Assembly (NCBI GenBank): GCA_013423385.1
Contig: BLZA01000021.1
Location: forward strand, 620,001 to 684,000
DNA: 64,000 bases
Direction: 5' to 3'
From: Naganishia liquefaciens
Lineage: Eukaryota > Basidiomycota > Tremellomycetes > Filobasidiales > Filobasidiaceae
Shown: positions 11,047 through 23,506 of the stretch, one piece after another
Layout: each line of letters begins with the position of its first letter
How positions within the stretch are numbered: position 1 is the stretch's first letter
Position numbers and translations under genes: made by a program
Notes under the pieces: model-generated
Told to the model about the DNA's origin: nothing
Seen by the model: the letters and a program-made list of their open reading frames with translations, nothing else
The model's database searches: none

Positions 11047-11781
11047 ATGCTGACTGGCCGGCCTAAAACTGACCTTCTTATTTGGACTGGACGGATGCGA
11101 CCCGTGGTAGAAACTGGTACCAGTCGGGGACTGTGGGGACTGTGCTTCTACAGTGGCTGGCATCGTATTGGGCCGAGGTGCCCATCGACGACTCTGATGA
11201 TAGGTCACGTATGCAGGTGCCGCTTGTGTGTACTGAGCATTGTGTAGCTTCGGCTTCGGGGAGTAGATTTGCGTCTGCTGTTGCTCGTAGCGATAACTCG
11301 CGGAAGACGAATGCCTAGAGCATTTTCTGTCTCTTGGAGCGAAGCAGCACGCCACGCACAGACCTGAGATCAAAATCCTCAGTACCGCCGAATCTAATTC
11401 GCGAGATCTGAACGGGACACTTACCCATGTGGATACGTTCTGCAAAGCTGAGCGCTTATGTTGTGGCTGATAATAGACTGCGTGCCTGGTGAGCTCGATG
11501 TTCCTGTAGGTCCACCTATCGAATATGCTGTCGTGTTATGAAGGCTATGCTGTGATTGATGTATAGTGGGTGTGGGGAAAGTTTGGGCCGTGTGTGTTCC
11601 GGTGACAAAGGCAAGCCGAGGGATGTCTTTTATAAGCGATTATCATAACAGCAAAGAAGACAGGTCCACCCTCTTCTTTGTCGGGTCCAGCACAACCGCA
11701 AGTGCCTTTGCTACCCCAAGGCTTGGACACTGTGTAAGGAACGCTCGCAGGAGCTCCATTAAAGGAGAGCAGTGAAAGCAA
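11044..11781 (-). CDS. unrecognised Ser/Thr/Gln-rich protein, N-terminus unresolved
   Basis: Three minus-strand pieces join plausibly. A 5' piece (about 11780-11680) reads PASVPYTVSKPWGSKGTCGC; a middle piece (about 11636-11425) is rich in Thr/Ser/His/Gln; a last exon (about 11310-11044) contains YEQQQTQIYSPKPK and ends PASQH. Candidate introns are about 11637-11676 and about 11311-11424, the second with a GTAAGT donor and CTCTAG acceptor. The start is not clear. An ATG just upstream opens a signal-peptide-like MKRLLAFTALL but is out of frame with what follows, so either a first exon is missed or the 5' piece begins after an acceptor near 11760. No family recognised; a secreted or wall protein is possible. 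Confidence 0.35.
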
Positions 11782-12394
11782 GAAGGCGTTTCATCCGCAG
11801 TGCCCTCAAGGTGAAACCCCACTTTCGTTCGGCAGTTGTGCCTTGACGGAGAAATCATTGCGTCCAGGCACAATGTAAAAGTGGACGCTGAATCAAGCGA
11901 CCTTTAGTGAGCCGCCTTTGTAAGACCTCTTTTGTTAGAGCGCCGTGAATCGAAAATGGAAGACGTGAACATGAGGGTTTCCGCGCTTCTTGCACGTGTT
12001 CTCATCTTGTACCCAGCGATGAAAGATCTCAGAATCGCACCTCTCAATCAAGCCTGACGATACCGCTTGTTTACCGTTGTCATTCTCAATTGCGGGAAGT
12101 GCGAGTAAAGTCTCTATTCATGGCATGTTTCATCCCCTCCATACAAGGTAGGTTCAAATTCGCAGCTTTGCAATAGAGTGCATCGCTCAGCCGTTAAAAG
12201 ACATCGCAGTGCGGTCATCTGCCATGAGCCTTCGGTACCTGCGGATCCACAAGGGGGACCAGAGAAGACGCGGAGAACGGATCAGCAAGGGGTTTTGAAA
12301 GAAAGCGGATGCTTGTTTTATGGGATGGGCCAGCTCTGATACCCCTCAAATTGTGAGGGGTGTCATGTCCCTTATGGCGTTGCACGAGCATCAC
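11782..12394. other. intergenic region
   Basis: Promoter side of the unrecognised minus-strand gene and 3' flank of the glycosyltransferase. No open frame with protein-like content. Confidence 0.45.
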
Positions 12395-14991
12395 TTACTC
12401 TAGCAGCAATCTAAACATGTAAGCTTGCATGACCTCCCACCTCCAATGCTCCTTAACAAATTGCCGTCCGTTCTCTGCAATCTCCTTTGCCAAATACTAT
12501 TGACAAAGGGAATTTCTTCAGCTGCGTCCGCGCAATAGTAGAAAAGAGCCGTTGAGGTACTTACATCGTGGCCTTGGGATTCGTCAACCTGACCATCTGG
12601 ACCCACGGGCCCAGCGAAGAAGGCCATGATATCGTAAAGATCTTCATACGAGGCCTTGACGGGAATATAATGCAGCCATGGAGCTAGATACGCAGAGTAA
12701 TCAGTGTTGAGCTTTCAGGGCGAGGGCGGGAACTTGCTGATCCAATCCTGATACCACTCCGGGAACATGGTCATCTTCAGCACAACGCTACCAGAGGACA
12801 ACAAGCGGGCATAACGCTGAGACCACCCGTTACCTGAAGGTATTCCAGTCAGGGACCAAACAAGAAAGGCCTCTCAAAACGTGTACTTACCATCGACTGT
12901 GGCGGTTGCAGGCACCCGAAATGCAATCAGTACATCATCTGCGCTAATTCTTACGATTCTTACCATCGAGAGCATCTGCAAAAGCACAAATTAGCATACA
13001 TTATCGTACTTCGATGATGTCACGAACACTTATACCGGGCACCTGTGTCGGGAGGAACGTATGGTGAAAATTTGATTTTGGCATCAATCTGGTCGCAAAG
13101 TTTGGTGCTCGCACACTGAAAGATGCCGCGGAGAGATTTTGCAAAGGACGCATTGATTCAATACTTAGTACTGTAAGATGACATTGCAGAAGGCGCCTTA
13201 CCTGCATGGGCTCTCCGGCTAGACCGACATCCATGTAAGCCTGGTTGAGGGTGAGACGGTCGACTTCCTGGAGTTTATAGCCGTCCTTGCCATCGGGAAA
13301 CATGACAGTCCTCATATCCTCCTTCAACTCCTCCTCTTTGCCCTTTTCGCCGTTGGTCAGAAAATGCAGCCTCATCCTGTGCGACCATTCCCAGGGAATT
13401 TTATTGTCGAAACCACCTGTCGATGACCCCCGCCAAAACAGCTTTGAGTTGGTCTTCTCCTCCCATGATAATGTGTCTTGAGGCTTGAGGTCGGTATAGT
13501 TCTTGTACCCTTGGATAGCCGTTTGCAAGAATTCGGAATCGGTCGAATATTTGGACAAGACAAGAAGGGGTCGCAGTTCGGAAGGAGAGCGATCGCGGTA
13601 GTCGAGACTAGAAAAAAGCAAGGCTGATCAGCTCCGGTGTTGAACCAAAGCTTCCATCTTAGACTGACCTCATGGCACCGTGAAGTCGCTTAAGAGTGGG
13701 GTGTTGGCAGAAATCCATCGTCGGTAGATGGTCATGAATGAAAGTCTTCGCTATTGTCGTTTCATGCCGACTATCAGTTGCTGGAACGAAACCTTGTTAA
13801 ATACTCACGCAAGCCCGCATCCGTGGCATTCTGAGCGTCCGGTACAGCGTTCGCCGGTGAGTCAGGTCGACAGGCAGAGAACCATCCGGCAACGTCTGTT
13901 CGGAAGATGTCTTGCAGCGCTTTCAGCTCTTCCTCTTTGAAGTCTGCGATAAAGGTCGCTTAGCTTTATTGTCATCGGCGCGATATTACGGCTCACACTC
14001 TCCGTCCTCTATCAGCTCTTGTGCTCTCTCCCGCTGATCCCAACCCAAGATCACGGCACCAAGATCGTGATCGCTGCCTACAAGCTCCGTGGTAAAATCC
14101 TCTGGTAGCGCGTATCTAAATCCATCAATCATGGCTTTCAGGCTCTGCGGTCGTGATGCTTCCCCTCGATCACCACCCAGTGTGACAGCGGTATAGCTGA
14201 CATTCATGGTGAAGGTAAAGTCTCTTGCCTTTTGCTTTTCGACTCTGGCTTTGAACATCTCCGGGCTCAGTGCATGGTAGGGATATATGTCGTACATGAT
14301 GCGATCGTAGTCGTCAACAATCTTGATGTCGTTCTCCAGCACGAACTTCCACCAAGCATCGAAACCTTTCGGTGGTGGCATGCGGTAACGGCGCTTGTAC
14401 TCTGCGACTGCCTCGACAAGCGTCTTGGATTGGCGGGTGAGGAGATTATCGAATCGCGCTCGAGCTTTATCTATGAGATCGTCTGATGAAGGAAAATGTA
14501 ATGCTCCAGTCTCGATAGCCATCAACCTGCAGACGCTAGAACTCACAAATTGGATGCTCCGCATTCGTGGCGTCGTTGCTTGCGACGACCAATCCATTCT
14601 TCTGGAACTCGTGCCTGAAGTCTTTGGTTTTCTGCTTGGATTCTCCAAATCCTAGACTCCCCAGTGCTCCTCGCCATAGTCCGCCAGCCCCGCGACCGCT
14701 GCCGACAGGACTTACACCGGAATTCGGCCGCTGTTGCTGGCGTAGCGATTCAAGATGCGGAATTTTCCGCTCCGATCCAAGCCCATGCCGGAGCGAGAAG
14801 TAATAGATCACGGTCAAGAAGAGAACGACGAATAAGATCTTCCGTGGTCTACGTATTCTCGGTACGACAGATCCTGTGGAAGTGCCTTGCGTTGGGAGTC
14901 CAGCCATGCTCAAGGATGGCGTGAATGTAGGAGGTTTGGGCGAGTGTTGCGTTGAAGTGCGGCGACTGGATGCAACGGGGCGATGATTCAT
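12395..14991 (-). CDS. GT90 (CAP10-type) glycosyltransferase, type II membrane protein
   Basis: Family-90 glycosyltransferase, the group of cryptococcal Cap10/Cxt1 xylosyltransferases; expected in the Golgi. Eleven exons: 14547-14991, 13997-14482, 13809-13943, 13669-13750, 13202-13607, 13028-13115, 12964-12975, 12891-12896, 12738-12833, 12565-12683, 12395-12496; total 1977 nt, 658 residues, all phases consistent. One N-terminal membrane segment (KILFVVLFLTVIYYFSL) follows basic residues. Family motifs: SKLFWRGSSTGG, YKYALDVDGNGWSQRY (assembled across both micro-exons), LSSGSVVLKMTMFPEWY, WLHYIPV. Acceptor sugar and polymer cannot be told. It shares a 255-bp divergent promoter with the mitoribosomal gene. 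Confidence 0.9.
12684..12737 (-). other. GC-AG intron in the GT90 gene
   Basis: Donor A|GCAAGT (coding strand), acceptor ATCTAG. It joins QDWI to TPWLHYIPV in frame; the GT four bases further on would be out of phase. Confidence 0.8.
12891..12896 (-). other. 6-nt micro-exon (TCGATG) of the GT90 gene
   Basis: Flanked by acceptor CCGCCACAG and donor GTAAGT on the coding strand. It supplies VD of the conserved DVDGNGWS motif. Skipping it keeps the frame but loses two conserved residues. Confidence 0.75.
12964..12975 (-). other. 12-nt micro-exon (ATGCTCTCGATG) of the GT90 gene
   Basis: Flanked by acceptor CTTTTGCAG and donor GTAAGA. It encodes the YALD part of YKYALDVDG. The upstream intron (12976-13027) has a clear GCTAAT branch site. 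Confidence 0.8.
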
Positions 14992-15246
14992 GACTCTCGG
15001 CGTCTCGGCCGCAGTGTTTGCTGCAGGAGGTTACAGTGACTTTGAACAAAGTAGGAGGTATGGTTTGCTGCTTGCTGGCAGCTCGCGGGACTCATCCGAA
15101 TCGTAAACAAGCCATCGCCGGCGGGACGGACACTGGAACTCTTCCTCCGCGCCTTTTTCTCGATCGTTGGCATCCAAGAGGTCATGCACAAGATTTCGTT
15201 CACGTTCAGGTCGATTGAGCCTTTCAAAACTGTTTACACACTCATT

Positions 15247-16267
15247 ATGTCAGCGTTCGCAATTTCTCTTCGATCCGTTGTCCGAGCCTCTCGAACAGGC
15301 GTCATCCCACCCTCGCTAGCGAGATCTGCGCCTTCTAGGTGCTTCTCATTGTCGCGCCCGGCGTTGAACTCGTCGTCCCTCAAGGATGCTTTCTACACTA
15401 CTCCATCGACTCTCGACACCCAAGGATCGGTGCTGGGAGAGACGACCGCGAAAACGGTAGAAAAATGGCAGACGGGCCTTTGGGAGCGTTTGGAAGCAGA
15501 AATGCAGAGTGAGCATTAAACCAGACTGGTCGGTCACGGAGCTGACGTCGTGCATTCAGCCAACCCCAAGCTAGCAGAATATCTCTCGCGTCAACAATCC
15601 ACGCATCGATCGGGAACCCTCAGCATGACCGACCTTCTCTCTTTCCTGGCTCGAGATCCTTCACTGTCGCTTGCCTTCAACTATGCATCTTTGCTGCTCA
15701 ACACATCGTTCTTCCTTGAAGGCTTGGTCAAGGACACTTCGGCTCTCCAGGAGGTTCCCGGAAAGTTCCAAGGGCTAGAGGATCAGCTCGTTGCGCAAGC
15801 CAGGGGCATGGTCGGCAATGGATGGTTATGGGTAAGGTTTTCGTAGCCAGGGAATGCGGGCGGATGATTGATGACGCATTCGCTAGATCGTTTCCTACCG
15901 GGATAGGATTAGTACGATACCAACTTACGGTTCCGGCACCGTTCTCGTCCGTAATAGAATGCAACAGGGACGCGATTCGGCGACTCCCCTATACTACCCG
16001 ACATCTACTTCCGCGTCCACCTCTTCCGGCGAAACCAGCACTCCTATCCAGCAAGCCCAGATGCCGCAAGAGGATGAATTCAACTCGACATCAGATTCCG
16101 ACTACCAGCCGATCAAGCCGCTTGCTGTAATCAACTTGTTCGAGCACACTTACCTCGCACGGAAGCAGGGCCAGGATGGAGCACTGGATGTATGGGGAAA
16201 GGAGCAGTGGGTCAGGGATTGGTTCAAGATGGTGGATTGGGCTCAGGTCAAGGGTCGTGCGAGCTAG
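15247..16267 (+). CDS. mitochondrial small-subunit ribosomal protein, SOD-fold (mS42/mS43 type)
   Basis: Protein with the Mn/Fe superoxide dismutase fold used as a structural subunit of the fungal mitoribosome (yeast Rsm26 and Mrp1). Exons 15247-15508, 15560-15831 and 15887-16267 give 304 residues. The N-terminus is a Ser/Arg/Ala presequence (FAISLRSVVRASRTG). The SOD-like core includes FNYASLLLNTSFFLEGL, then GNGWLW, INLFEHTYLARKQG and WVRDWFKMVDWAQVKGR. A true dismutase would show a HxxxYxxxLN and DxWEHAYY metal set; here these are degenerate, which supports the ribosomal role. I cannot say which of the two paralogues it is. Confidence 0.78.
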
Positions 16268-16622
16268 TGGATGGTCAGTAGAAAATTTAAAAGAATGCCT
16301 GATAACATCAATATGCATTCTTTTCGATCTTCTGCGGTGTATACAAATTGTCTGTATGGGACGCATTAACAACCCGAAGACCAATATCACGCGGGTCTCG
16401 TGGGTGCGAGATACGCCACTGTAACTGCAGGCGACATCACAGCAAAGCACAGTTCTCTGCACGACGCACTGAACAGGATTTGCCAGCGCTGTCTAAAGCG
16501 CGACGACATCCTGTACCTGCCGACACTCCTTTCCTCTTCGACGAGATCATTGGAGTGATTCCATCTAAAACAAAGTGGCTGCAACTTGATGTCCGCACAT
16601 AAGCAGCCTTTCAGGCAGATGT
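16268..16622. other. convergent 3' intergenic region
   Basis: Lies between two converging stop codons. Nothing further seen. Confidence 0.4.
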
Positions 16623-17672
16623 CTATTCCTGCGGAAATAATATCGGATTCGCGAGCCAGATACCCCTAGGAAACTAGCGGTCAGCCAGACCAAATCTGTA
16701 AAACTGCTACTCACCTCAATCCATTTAGCCCGACGACAGCCCGGCCCTCTTGTACCAGCTGCATGAACCGTTCCACTGTGATGTCTTCCTCTCTGAGCGC
16801 GTCCAAGGAAAGTAAATGTGCTCGCATTACACCTCGAAGGAATGGTGCACCGTCCGCATGATAGCGCGGAGTTATCCATTGGGCATGATGGGCAGATGAT
16901 GGACAATGAATTGCGATATTCGATGTCGTGAGTTCCGTTATGCGATTCCGTGTCGAATCCTCTCGAGCCATCTCTCGAGGCCAATGTAGCAGTGTGTCGA
17001 AGATCTGCGTTTCGGTACTAACGGCTTCTGAAGATGGACGCTCGTGAGTTTGAGCGGATGACAGGCTTATATGGACATACTGCCTCGTCTTGCTGCGTCC
17101 TCGTATCCGCGCCTCTCGGTCGTTTTATATCGGTACAAGTCTGCGGGGTCTGTTGCAAAGCTCTCAGGGTCCGTCCCAGCTGTATGCGACGGTATTACGG
17201 GAAGCGCAGAGGCCAGGGGGTCCAATACAATCGGCTTTCCTGCCTGAACTTTGGCCAAAACAAATGGCTCCAGATTGAACTGGAAAGGTGCTTATTGTCG
17301 TATGAGTGCTTGTGTGATTCAAGGTATGACGACTGCTCACGGGATCCGGACGGCATAGGGTAGAATTCAACCTTGACTCCTGCCGTTGTCAAATCCAATA
17401 GAACCCGAACCTAGTTGTACATGAGTTCAAGACTGATAGTGACTAAGCACTACACGTACCCTCCAGTCACTGCTTTGACCCAAGCCTTTGCACGACGTGT
17501 AAATCTGTTGAATGATCCTCTCCTCTAATTCTTCTGGGAATTCCCCCTGTGCTGGTTCAGCGAAGTGCGACCACGCATTCCGAAGTCTTGCCGTGTGGTA
17601 ATGCAGCAATGGGTATGGCTCCGAATGAGCAGGACAGTACCGAAGTGTGGTGAGGAGAACCAGGCCAGACAT
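16623..17672 (-). CDS. class-IV PLP aminotransferase fold, 4-amino-4-deoxychorismate lyase type
   Basis: PLP enzyme of the BCAT-like class IV fold; the best fit is fungal Abz2/PabC, which releases p-aminobenzoate for folate. Exons 17460-17672, 17341-17410, 17081-17290, 16715-17027 and 16623-16665 give 282 residues. The start MSGLVLLTTLRYCP is typical. YRYKTTERRGYED contains the expected PLP-binding lysine; the later ELTTSNIAI and APFLRGVMRAHLL match the cofactor phosphate-binding and turn motifs, and NGLRGIWLA closes the protein. Other class-IV members (branched-chain or D-amino-acid aminotransferase) are less likely given the short length and RY start. It shares a 609-bp divergent region with the kinase gene. 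Confidence 0.75.
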
Positions 17673-18281
17673 GACGTTCGAGTGGTCATGGTGTGGCTGA
17701 CGTTACGACTGGACGCCGAGGTCTCACCCTGATGCAGCGGGAAGCGTTTCAGACATGTGATCGGCAATTCGGGCCCGGCCAGAGTGGTGTCGGATCAGCA
17801 AGCGAGCTTGAGCTTGATCGGGAACTGATCAAGGGCTTACCCCATGATTAGGTAATGGGCGGGAAGGTAATTTGAGCTTCGAATTAGGGGCGATCGATCT
17901 GGGTTGGAGAAGCACTTATGCGACAGCTACAGCGAATGTCGGCACCACGTTGAGTGCGTAGTACATCGATACTGGCGCCGGGACTGACGGATCTGCGTCA
18001 GACGACAGCCCATTATTCCTCTGCGTCTTCAAACCTCTACGAAATTCAATCAGGAATCAATCTACGATATCAAAGGGGACGGCCCGGCGATTGTGTGGAG
18101 ACGGCTTAAGGAGATCGGATGATCCTTTGCCGAGAGTCAACGTAGAACCATATCCGTCCTCAGGTGCGTCTCTTCCTATCCATACTATGAATGATTCTCA
18201 TATGCGGTAATATAGTCTAGCTTACAAAAGACGGAGCGACACCGGTCGTGCAAGAGATCGCCATTTCCGCTCCGTCTCGCC
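17673..18281. promoter_or_regulatory. divergent promoter region, class-IV enzyme / kinase
   Basis: No supported coding frame. A possible 5'UTR intron of the minus gene starts with GTGAGACC near 17730. No specific element is claimed. Confidence 0.4.
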
Positions 18282-21200
18282 ATGACGATCACCAGGATAG
18301 GCCCGACAAGTATTCCTTCTTCTGTTCGAGTACCAACGTCTGGATCGCAAGCTGGAAGCAAGCCCTCGTCACCGGCATTTGCATTCGGCAGGAATTCAGC
18401 AGCCAGAACGCCTCGGCGAGCGGTGTCATCGACCAACAAATATAGAATCAAATCTGACTCGGATGACACCGATACAGAGTCCTTGTCGTCCGCAGAAGGA
18501 AGTGGGCTAGATTTTGATGAAGAGAGCGCTGGGCAGGAAGGCGATGAGGGCTACTTCGCAAATAGGGCGAGAAAGAAAGTCAAGAGAGGGAGATTCAAGA
18601 AAGGAGATGGTTTACCGGCATCCCCACCGATTTCTGGGACGGATGGGGCGCTAGGGGCTGCCGACTTTCGCTCGTCATCGGTGCAATCTTCCACAAGTAA
18701 CAATCAGGAACGTAGACGGCCTCCAACTCCACCAATAGATTATCTGGCGATGGCTACAGCCGACAGACGACGTTCGTCTTTCGCTTCGAACAAGACGTCA
18801 GTCCCGGCTTCCGATTCGCTTTCATCAGCAAGAAAGGGTTCAGGCGCTCTTGCCAGCACGGGGAAAGTCGGCTACGTCGGTAAGGGCATCTCCGTTTCAG
18901 ATATCAAGAGCGTCATGCCATCCCTGGACGCCGAAACAGACAAATCCTTCGTTGTCTCAAATGATACTAAGGTCACACGGAGGTCGAGTTCGTCTGCATC
19001 TCGACCAACTCATGCTTTCGGAGTACACCCAGATCCAACAGACATCGGCACCCAGCTTGCCGTTGAAGCTGGAATCACTGCGCATAGTGACATGCTGGGA
19101 AGGGGCAAACAAGGATTCGCGGCCTATTCGCGCGGACATGCAAAGAGCCAGTCACTATCATCAAACCATAGTAATACGGATCGGCCGCCAATCCAGGCCG
19201 TGCCATCCAGTTACTTCTCGTCAATTCGTCAGCAACAGCAACCGGAAACACCCGTTCGGCAGGATCTGGACGCAACGCCCGTGGTGCGCACCGATCATTT
19301 GTCGTCGCCTTCCAGCATCATCGCGAGCGAGGGCGAAAGCATTACAGGAGAGACCTCCACCGTGACGAACTCGCCCGTTGCCAGCTTTTCCCATACTAGA
19401 ACGCCTGTCGCTATTCCTCCATTCGACCCTTCTATAGCGCGGGGTGAAGAACCAGGGATTCCGCCTCCATGCAGTCCTCGTAAACACCGCTCCACTATCC
19501 TGTTGTCGCGAGTGCGGGCACAGACTGGTGGCAATCCTCTTGCCGAGGTCTCGCCTGGGTGGTCCGGAAAGAACGACGAGGTTCAGAGAGAGTCCAAAAC
19601 TCTAGGACTGGATATTCAAGGCGATGCCGGTGAGCAGCCAGGAATAAGCCCTGACGACTGGCAGAAGGTCGATAGATCGACTGCTCTCGACAACGCGTGA
19701 GTCAGGCCTGATGACAATAGCAAGATCTTGCTCATTGACCTCTTGAATTCAAGTGCAAGGTATTATCACCGTCACCCGTACGCCAAATCCGCGTCGACTT
19801 CACCAGTCAAGCGTTTTGGTAGTCTGAATCTCCCGGCCGACCGCACCCGAGCGCAAATGCCGCTGCGGCGGAGTCCAAGTGGTCATCTCGGTGGTAGCGA
19901 GCGGGATGAAAACGAAACCTTGCCAGCTTCTGGTTTTGCAACCGTCGGGGGTCTCCTTGCAAAGAGAAACTTCACCTTGCCCTTCCCTACAGATAGGCAC
20001 GAGGCTGTTCGGGATGTATCAGGCGGACATGTCGCTTCGCAACCTGAAGGCTTTGGAGCGCCGCACCTGGTACCGGACATCAATGCAAACGGCCGCCTCG
20101 TGATTCTCACTCCCACAACTCAGGAATGGCGAGAGCTCGGACTGGACAGCCTGAAACATCTGGGCGGAGAGGGCGTCGGCAGTGAGAGTGATAGCGATCG
20201 GGGACAGCACTGGGACAGGAGAGACAGCGAAGCTTCTTCCGTAGGCTCCGTCAACCATACAAATGCCCTCGGGTCGGACGACAGGAGGGGTAGCCTAGGG
20301 AGCGATCATCACTCAGGCAGCCAGCCAAACAGCCGTCGCGCATCCATCATCTCGCCTCTGTTAACCGGCACGCTGAACCGCCGTCGACAAGAGTCGAACG
20401 AAAATGCGATGATCACATCTGCTGCCCGGCCTCGAATTCGCAGTGATACTGTGCATTCGGTCGACAATTTGGTGTCTGCAGATATGGGCGTGCAATTCTC
20501 CTCACTCCCGAAGCTTCCTCTCGCCTCGCAGGATCTGATGATTCAGATTCCATCACGGTCATCGGGAACGACCTCCTTCATGAACACGGACGGTTACGAA
20601 GACAGTCAGTCGAAAGGACGATCTTCGGACGACAGACTAGCTCTTCCCCTTCATTCTGCGCCGCCGCTGCTGGAGGAGACCGATGTCTTTGCCAAGCTAC
20701 TGTCTGAACAAATGGCTCAACAACACAAGCAATCACCAAGCTCATCAGCTGGTGGAGCAATCAGTCAATATGGCCCGTCCGAAGTAGCCAACGCCAGCAG
20801 TGACCATGTGCGTTCAAACGATCGCCATAACCACGACGGCGCCTCCACAGCCGAGATATCGATTCCTCGCGCCCCGAAAATATTCGAACCGGCATCCAGC
20901 TTGAGCAGAAGTCAGAGTATGCGCGAACCTCCGACTGCACCGCATCATATGACCAAACGTGAAAAGGAGAGAGAACGCCTTTTTCGAATGGTTGGTGAAG
21001 AGATTGAGCGTAGCGGATTCACCGAGGGTCAAGGCGGCGCCAGGGGAATCAAGCAGATCGGCAAAGGTTTGAGTCTTGGTCTAACCTCTTCTACGAACCC
21101 AGGGACGGCGAATCCCATCATCAGGACAGAATCCGGGCCCGCTACGTTTGGTCCAACTCAAAGTCCGAATCCTAAAGCGAATGTGATAGACTCTGAAAGC

Positions 21201-23241
21201 ACAAACAACGCAGCTGTACTATCGCCAACGCCACATCGACTGCAAGATGTTCTGACTTCGGGACACTCGCCGTTGATTTCTGAGACACCCATCGACACTG
21301 TCGCATCGCCATTAATTGAAGAACATAAGTCAGGCCTTCAATCGGGACTCGCGTCATCGAAACCTCGTTCAAGAGCACATTCTCGTGCTCCCTCGCTTGC
21401 GCAGCTGAGCTCAACTTCGGCCTCCCGATCTGAGAAATCCATTGGCGCAGAAGCCAACAGTAATGGCTCTACGCCCCTTCCACCTTTGACGTCTCGACGA
21501 CGGCAAAGTCAACGCTTGTCTCTGTTGGCCGGCAGGACACCATTGCCTCATCAATTCCCCGCTGTGCTCCCGCCTTCCGCTCCCACCGGCAACAATGGTC
21601 CACGCAAGCCCTCTGCGGGGCTATCCGCATTCTCAGCCTTTGCGACCATGACCCCATCCTCTCCGCCCGTGCGGCGACCTCCGCTTAACAGAGATGTCTC
21701 AAGTGTTGGAGTCGGATCACTTTCCGCTATTCCAGGGCATCTGAAACAAATCGGACGGTCTGATTCCACATTATCTCTGGCTCCGAGTACCGTGGCACCT
21801 AGTGAATGTGGCACGCCTGTAGGAGAAACAGCTGGTGGCCTTGGAGGGGGAGGAATCGACGACTATATCATTCAAAGCGAAGCTGGCAAGGGGGCTTATG
21901 GCCTTGTCAGGCGTGCTAAGCGTAAAGGTCCAGACGGCCAGCCCAGCGGGGTAAGTGTCTTTGAATGACGTTCGACCTCAAGCTGAAGTTTTGTTTAGGA
22001 CGAAGTGATTATCAAATACATTATCAAGTCTCGTATCTTGGCTGACTGTTGGAAGAAGTAGGTGCCTTCAGGAGGTGGTTTCGGGCGGGACTGACGATTT
22101 CCTTGTTCAGACACAAGGTTCTTGGGCCTATACCCATCGAGAGTGAGCAAAGCTGACCTGAATAACTCTAATGAGCCTAATAAGTCGTTCGTTACCAGTC
22201 CACGTAATGGAACAACTGCGCAACGTTGTCTATCGCAGACCGAAGGCACCGCACCCGTGGGATCCTTTGCGCGCGGGCCATTCCAACTACGAAGAGCAGG
22301 TCAGAGCCGATACGCCTCTTCAAACGGGCCAGAATACACCTACGGGTCATAGCGCATCCCGGGCTAGTGTCAAGAGCGTCGCGGGGCACGAGGACCCGCA
22401 AAAGGAGAACATAGCTCCCGGCAAACCGGACTCGCAGGATTTGAGTGCCTGGCAAGCGAAATTAACCAAGGACAATCTTCAGAACCGAGGCCACCCAAAT
22501 ATCGTCAAAATGCTGGATTTTTTTGAAGATCGCGAGTTTTATTATTGTAAGTAAATGTCGCATGAAGAAGAATTGTACTGACAGCGCATTGCAGTGGTGA
22601 TGGCTCGATTCGGTATCGGCTTGGATCTGTTCGACCGTATCGAAAGCGCGCCAGACGGTCTCGAGCCGTTCGATATCCGATCTCTGCTCGGTCAGCTTGC
22701 CGATGCTGTCGCATTTTTGCACACAAACGGCATCGTTCACCGAGATATCAAGGACGAGAACGTCATTTTGGACGGTCATGGCCACTGTCAATTGATCGAC
22801 TTTGGCTCCGCGGCACACTGGCGACCCGGCAGAAAGTGGGACACTTTCTCCGGCACGCTCGATTATGCCTCACCCGAGATTCTGCGCGGAGAGATGTACT
22901 CGGGCAAGGAACAAGACGTCTGGGCTCTCGGCGTGGTCGGTTTCGTCATGATATGCGGAGAGACACCGTTCTTGAGCGCGGAGGAGGCCGCGGTCGGGCT
23001 GTCGGAAGGCAGCAAGGCAAGAAACGACCTCTTGACGCGGTGTGGAGGTGACCGCGGGGAGGAGGGTGGTGAGACGGACGGAGGAGGTCGAATGGCGGAT
23101 GCCCTGGATTTTGTGGAGAGATGTCTCGAACTGCAGGTGGATCAGAGGCCACCTGCCGAGGCGTTGATGGAGCATCGCTTTGTGTTTGGGAAGGAAGGAT
23201 GGACTGGATTCCGGGGATGGCTGCACACGGACGCTGCGTGA
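18282..23241 (+). CDS. serine/threonine protein kinase, PAS-kinase (Psk1/2) type catalytic domain
   Basis: Protein kinase whose catalytic domain resembles PASK/yeast Psk1-Psk2, regulators of sugar storage and translation. Exons 18282-19696, 19760-21950, 21999-22057, 22111-22142, 22199-22546 and 22595-23241 give 1563 residues. About 1180 N-terminal residues are Ser/Pro/Arg-rich with no PAS domain that I can see. Kinase motifs: GKGAYGLVRRAKR, VIIKYIIKSR (ATP lysine), MARFGIGLDLFD, HRDIKDEN, LIDFGSAAHW, GTLDYASPEI, KEQDVWALGVVGF. A Pro/Asp-rich insert of about 90 residues (about 22240-22480) sits between the alphaC region and beta4. Residues look competent for catalysis. The absence of PAS is by eye only. 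Confidence 0.85.
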
Positions 23242-23506
23242 TTGAGATATATGCGAACAGGGTAATGTGAAATGCCACACTGGATATAGTAGTATCCCGT
23301 AATTTACGATAATGGAATAGGCGGAAACGAATAGTAACGATAACTACAATGTATTTGTTACGAACGAAAAGGGTATGAGATACCTAATAGGCGGCATTAT
23401 CGCATCAATCGACACCAGTGTGATAGATGTTAATGGCTTCTATTGTCATTCGCCTGTACTTGTGATCATTGTGCGGTTTCGAGTGCTTGCAGCGACGCTG
23501 TCGGAT

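Noticed and set aside
12140-12180. GGTTCAAATTC resembling a tRNA B box
   Set aside because: No pairing acceptor, D-arm or anticodon arm around it.
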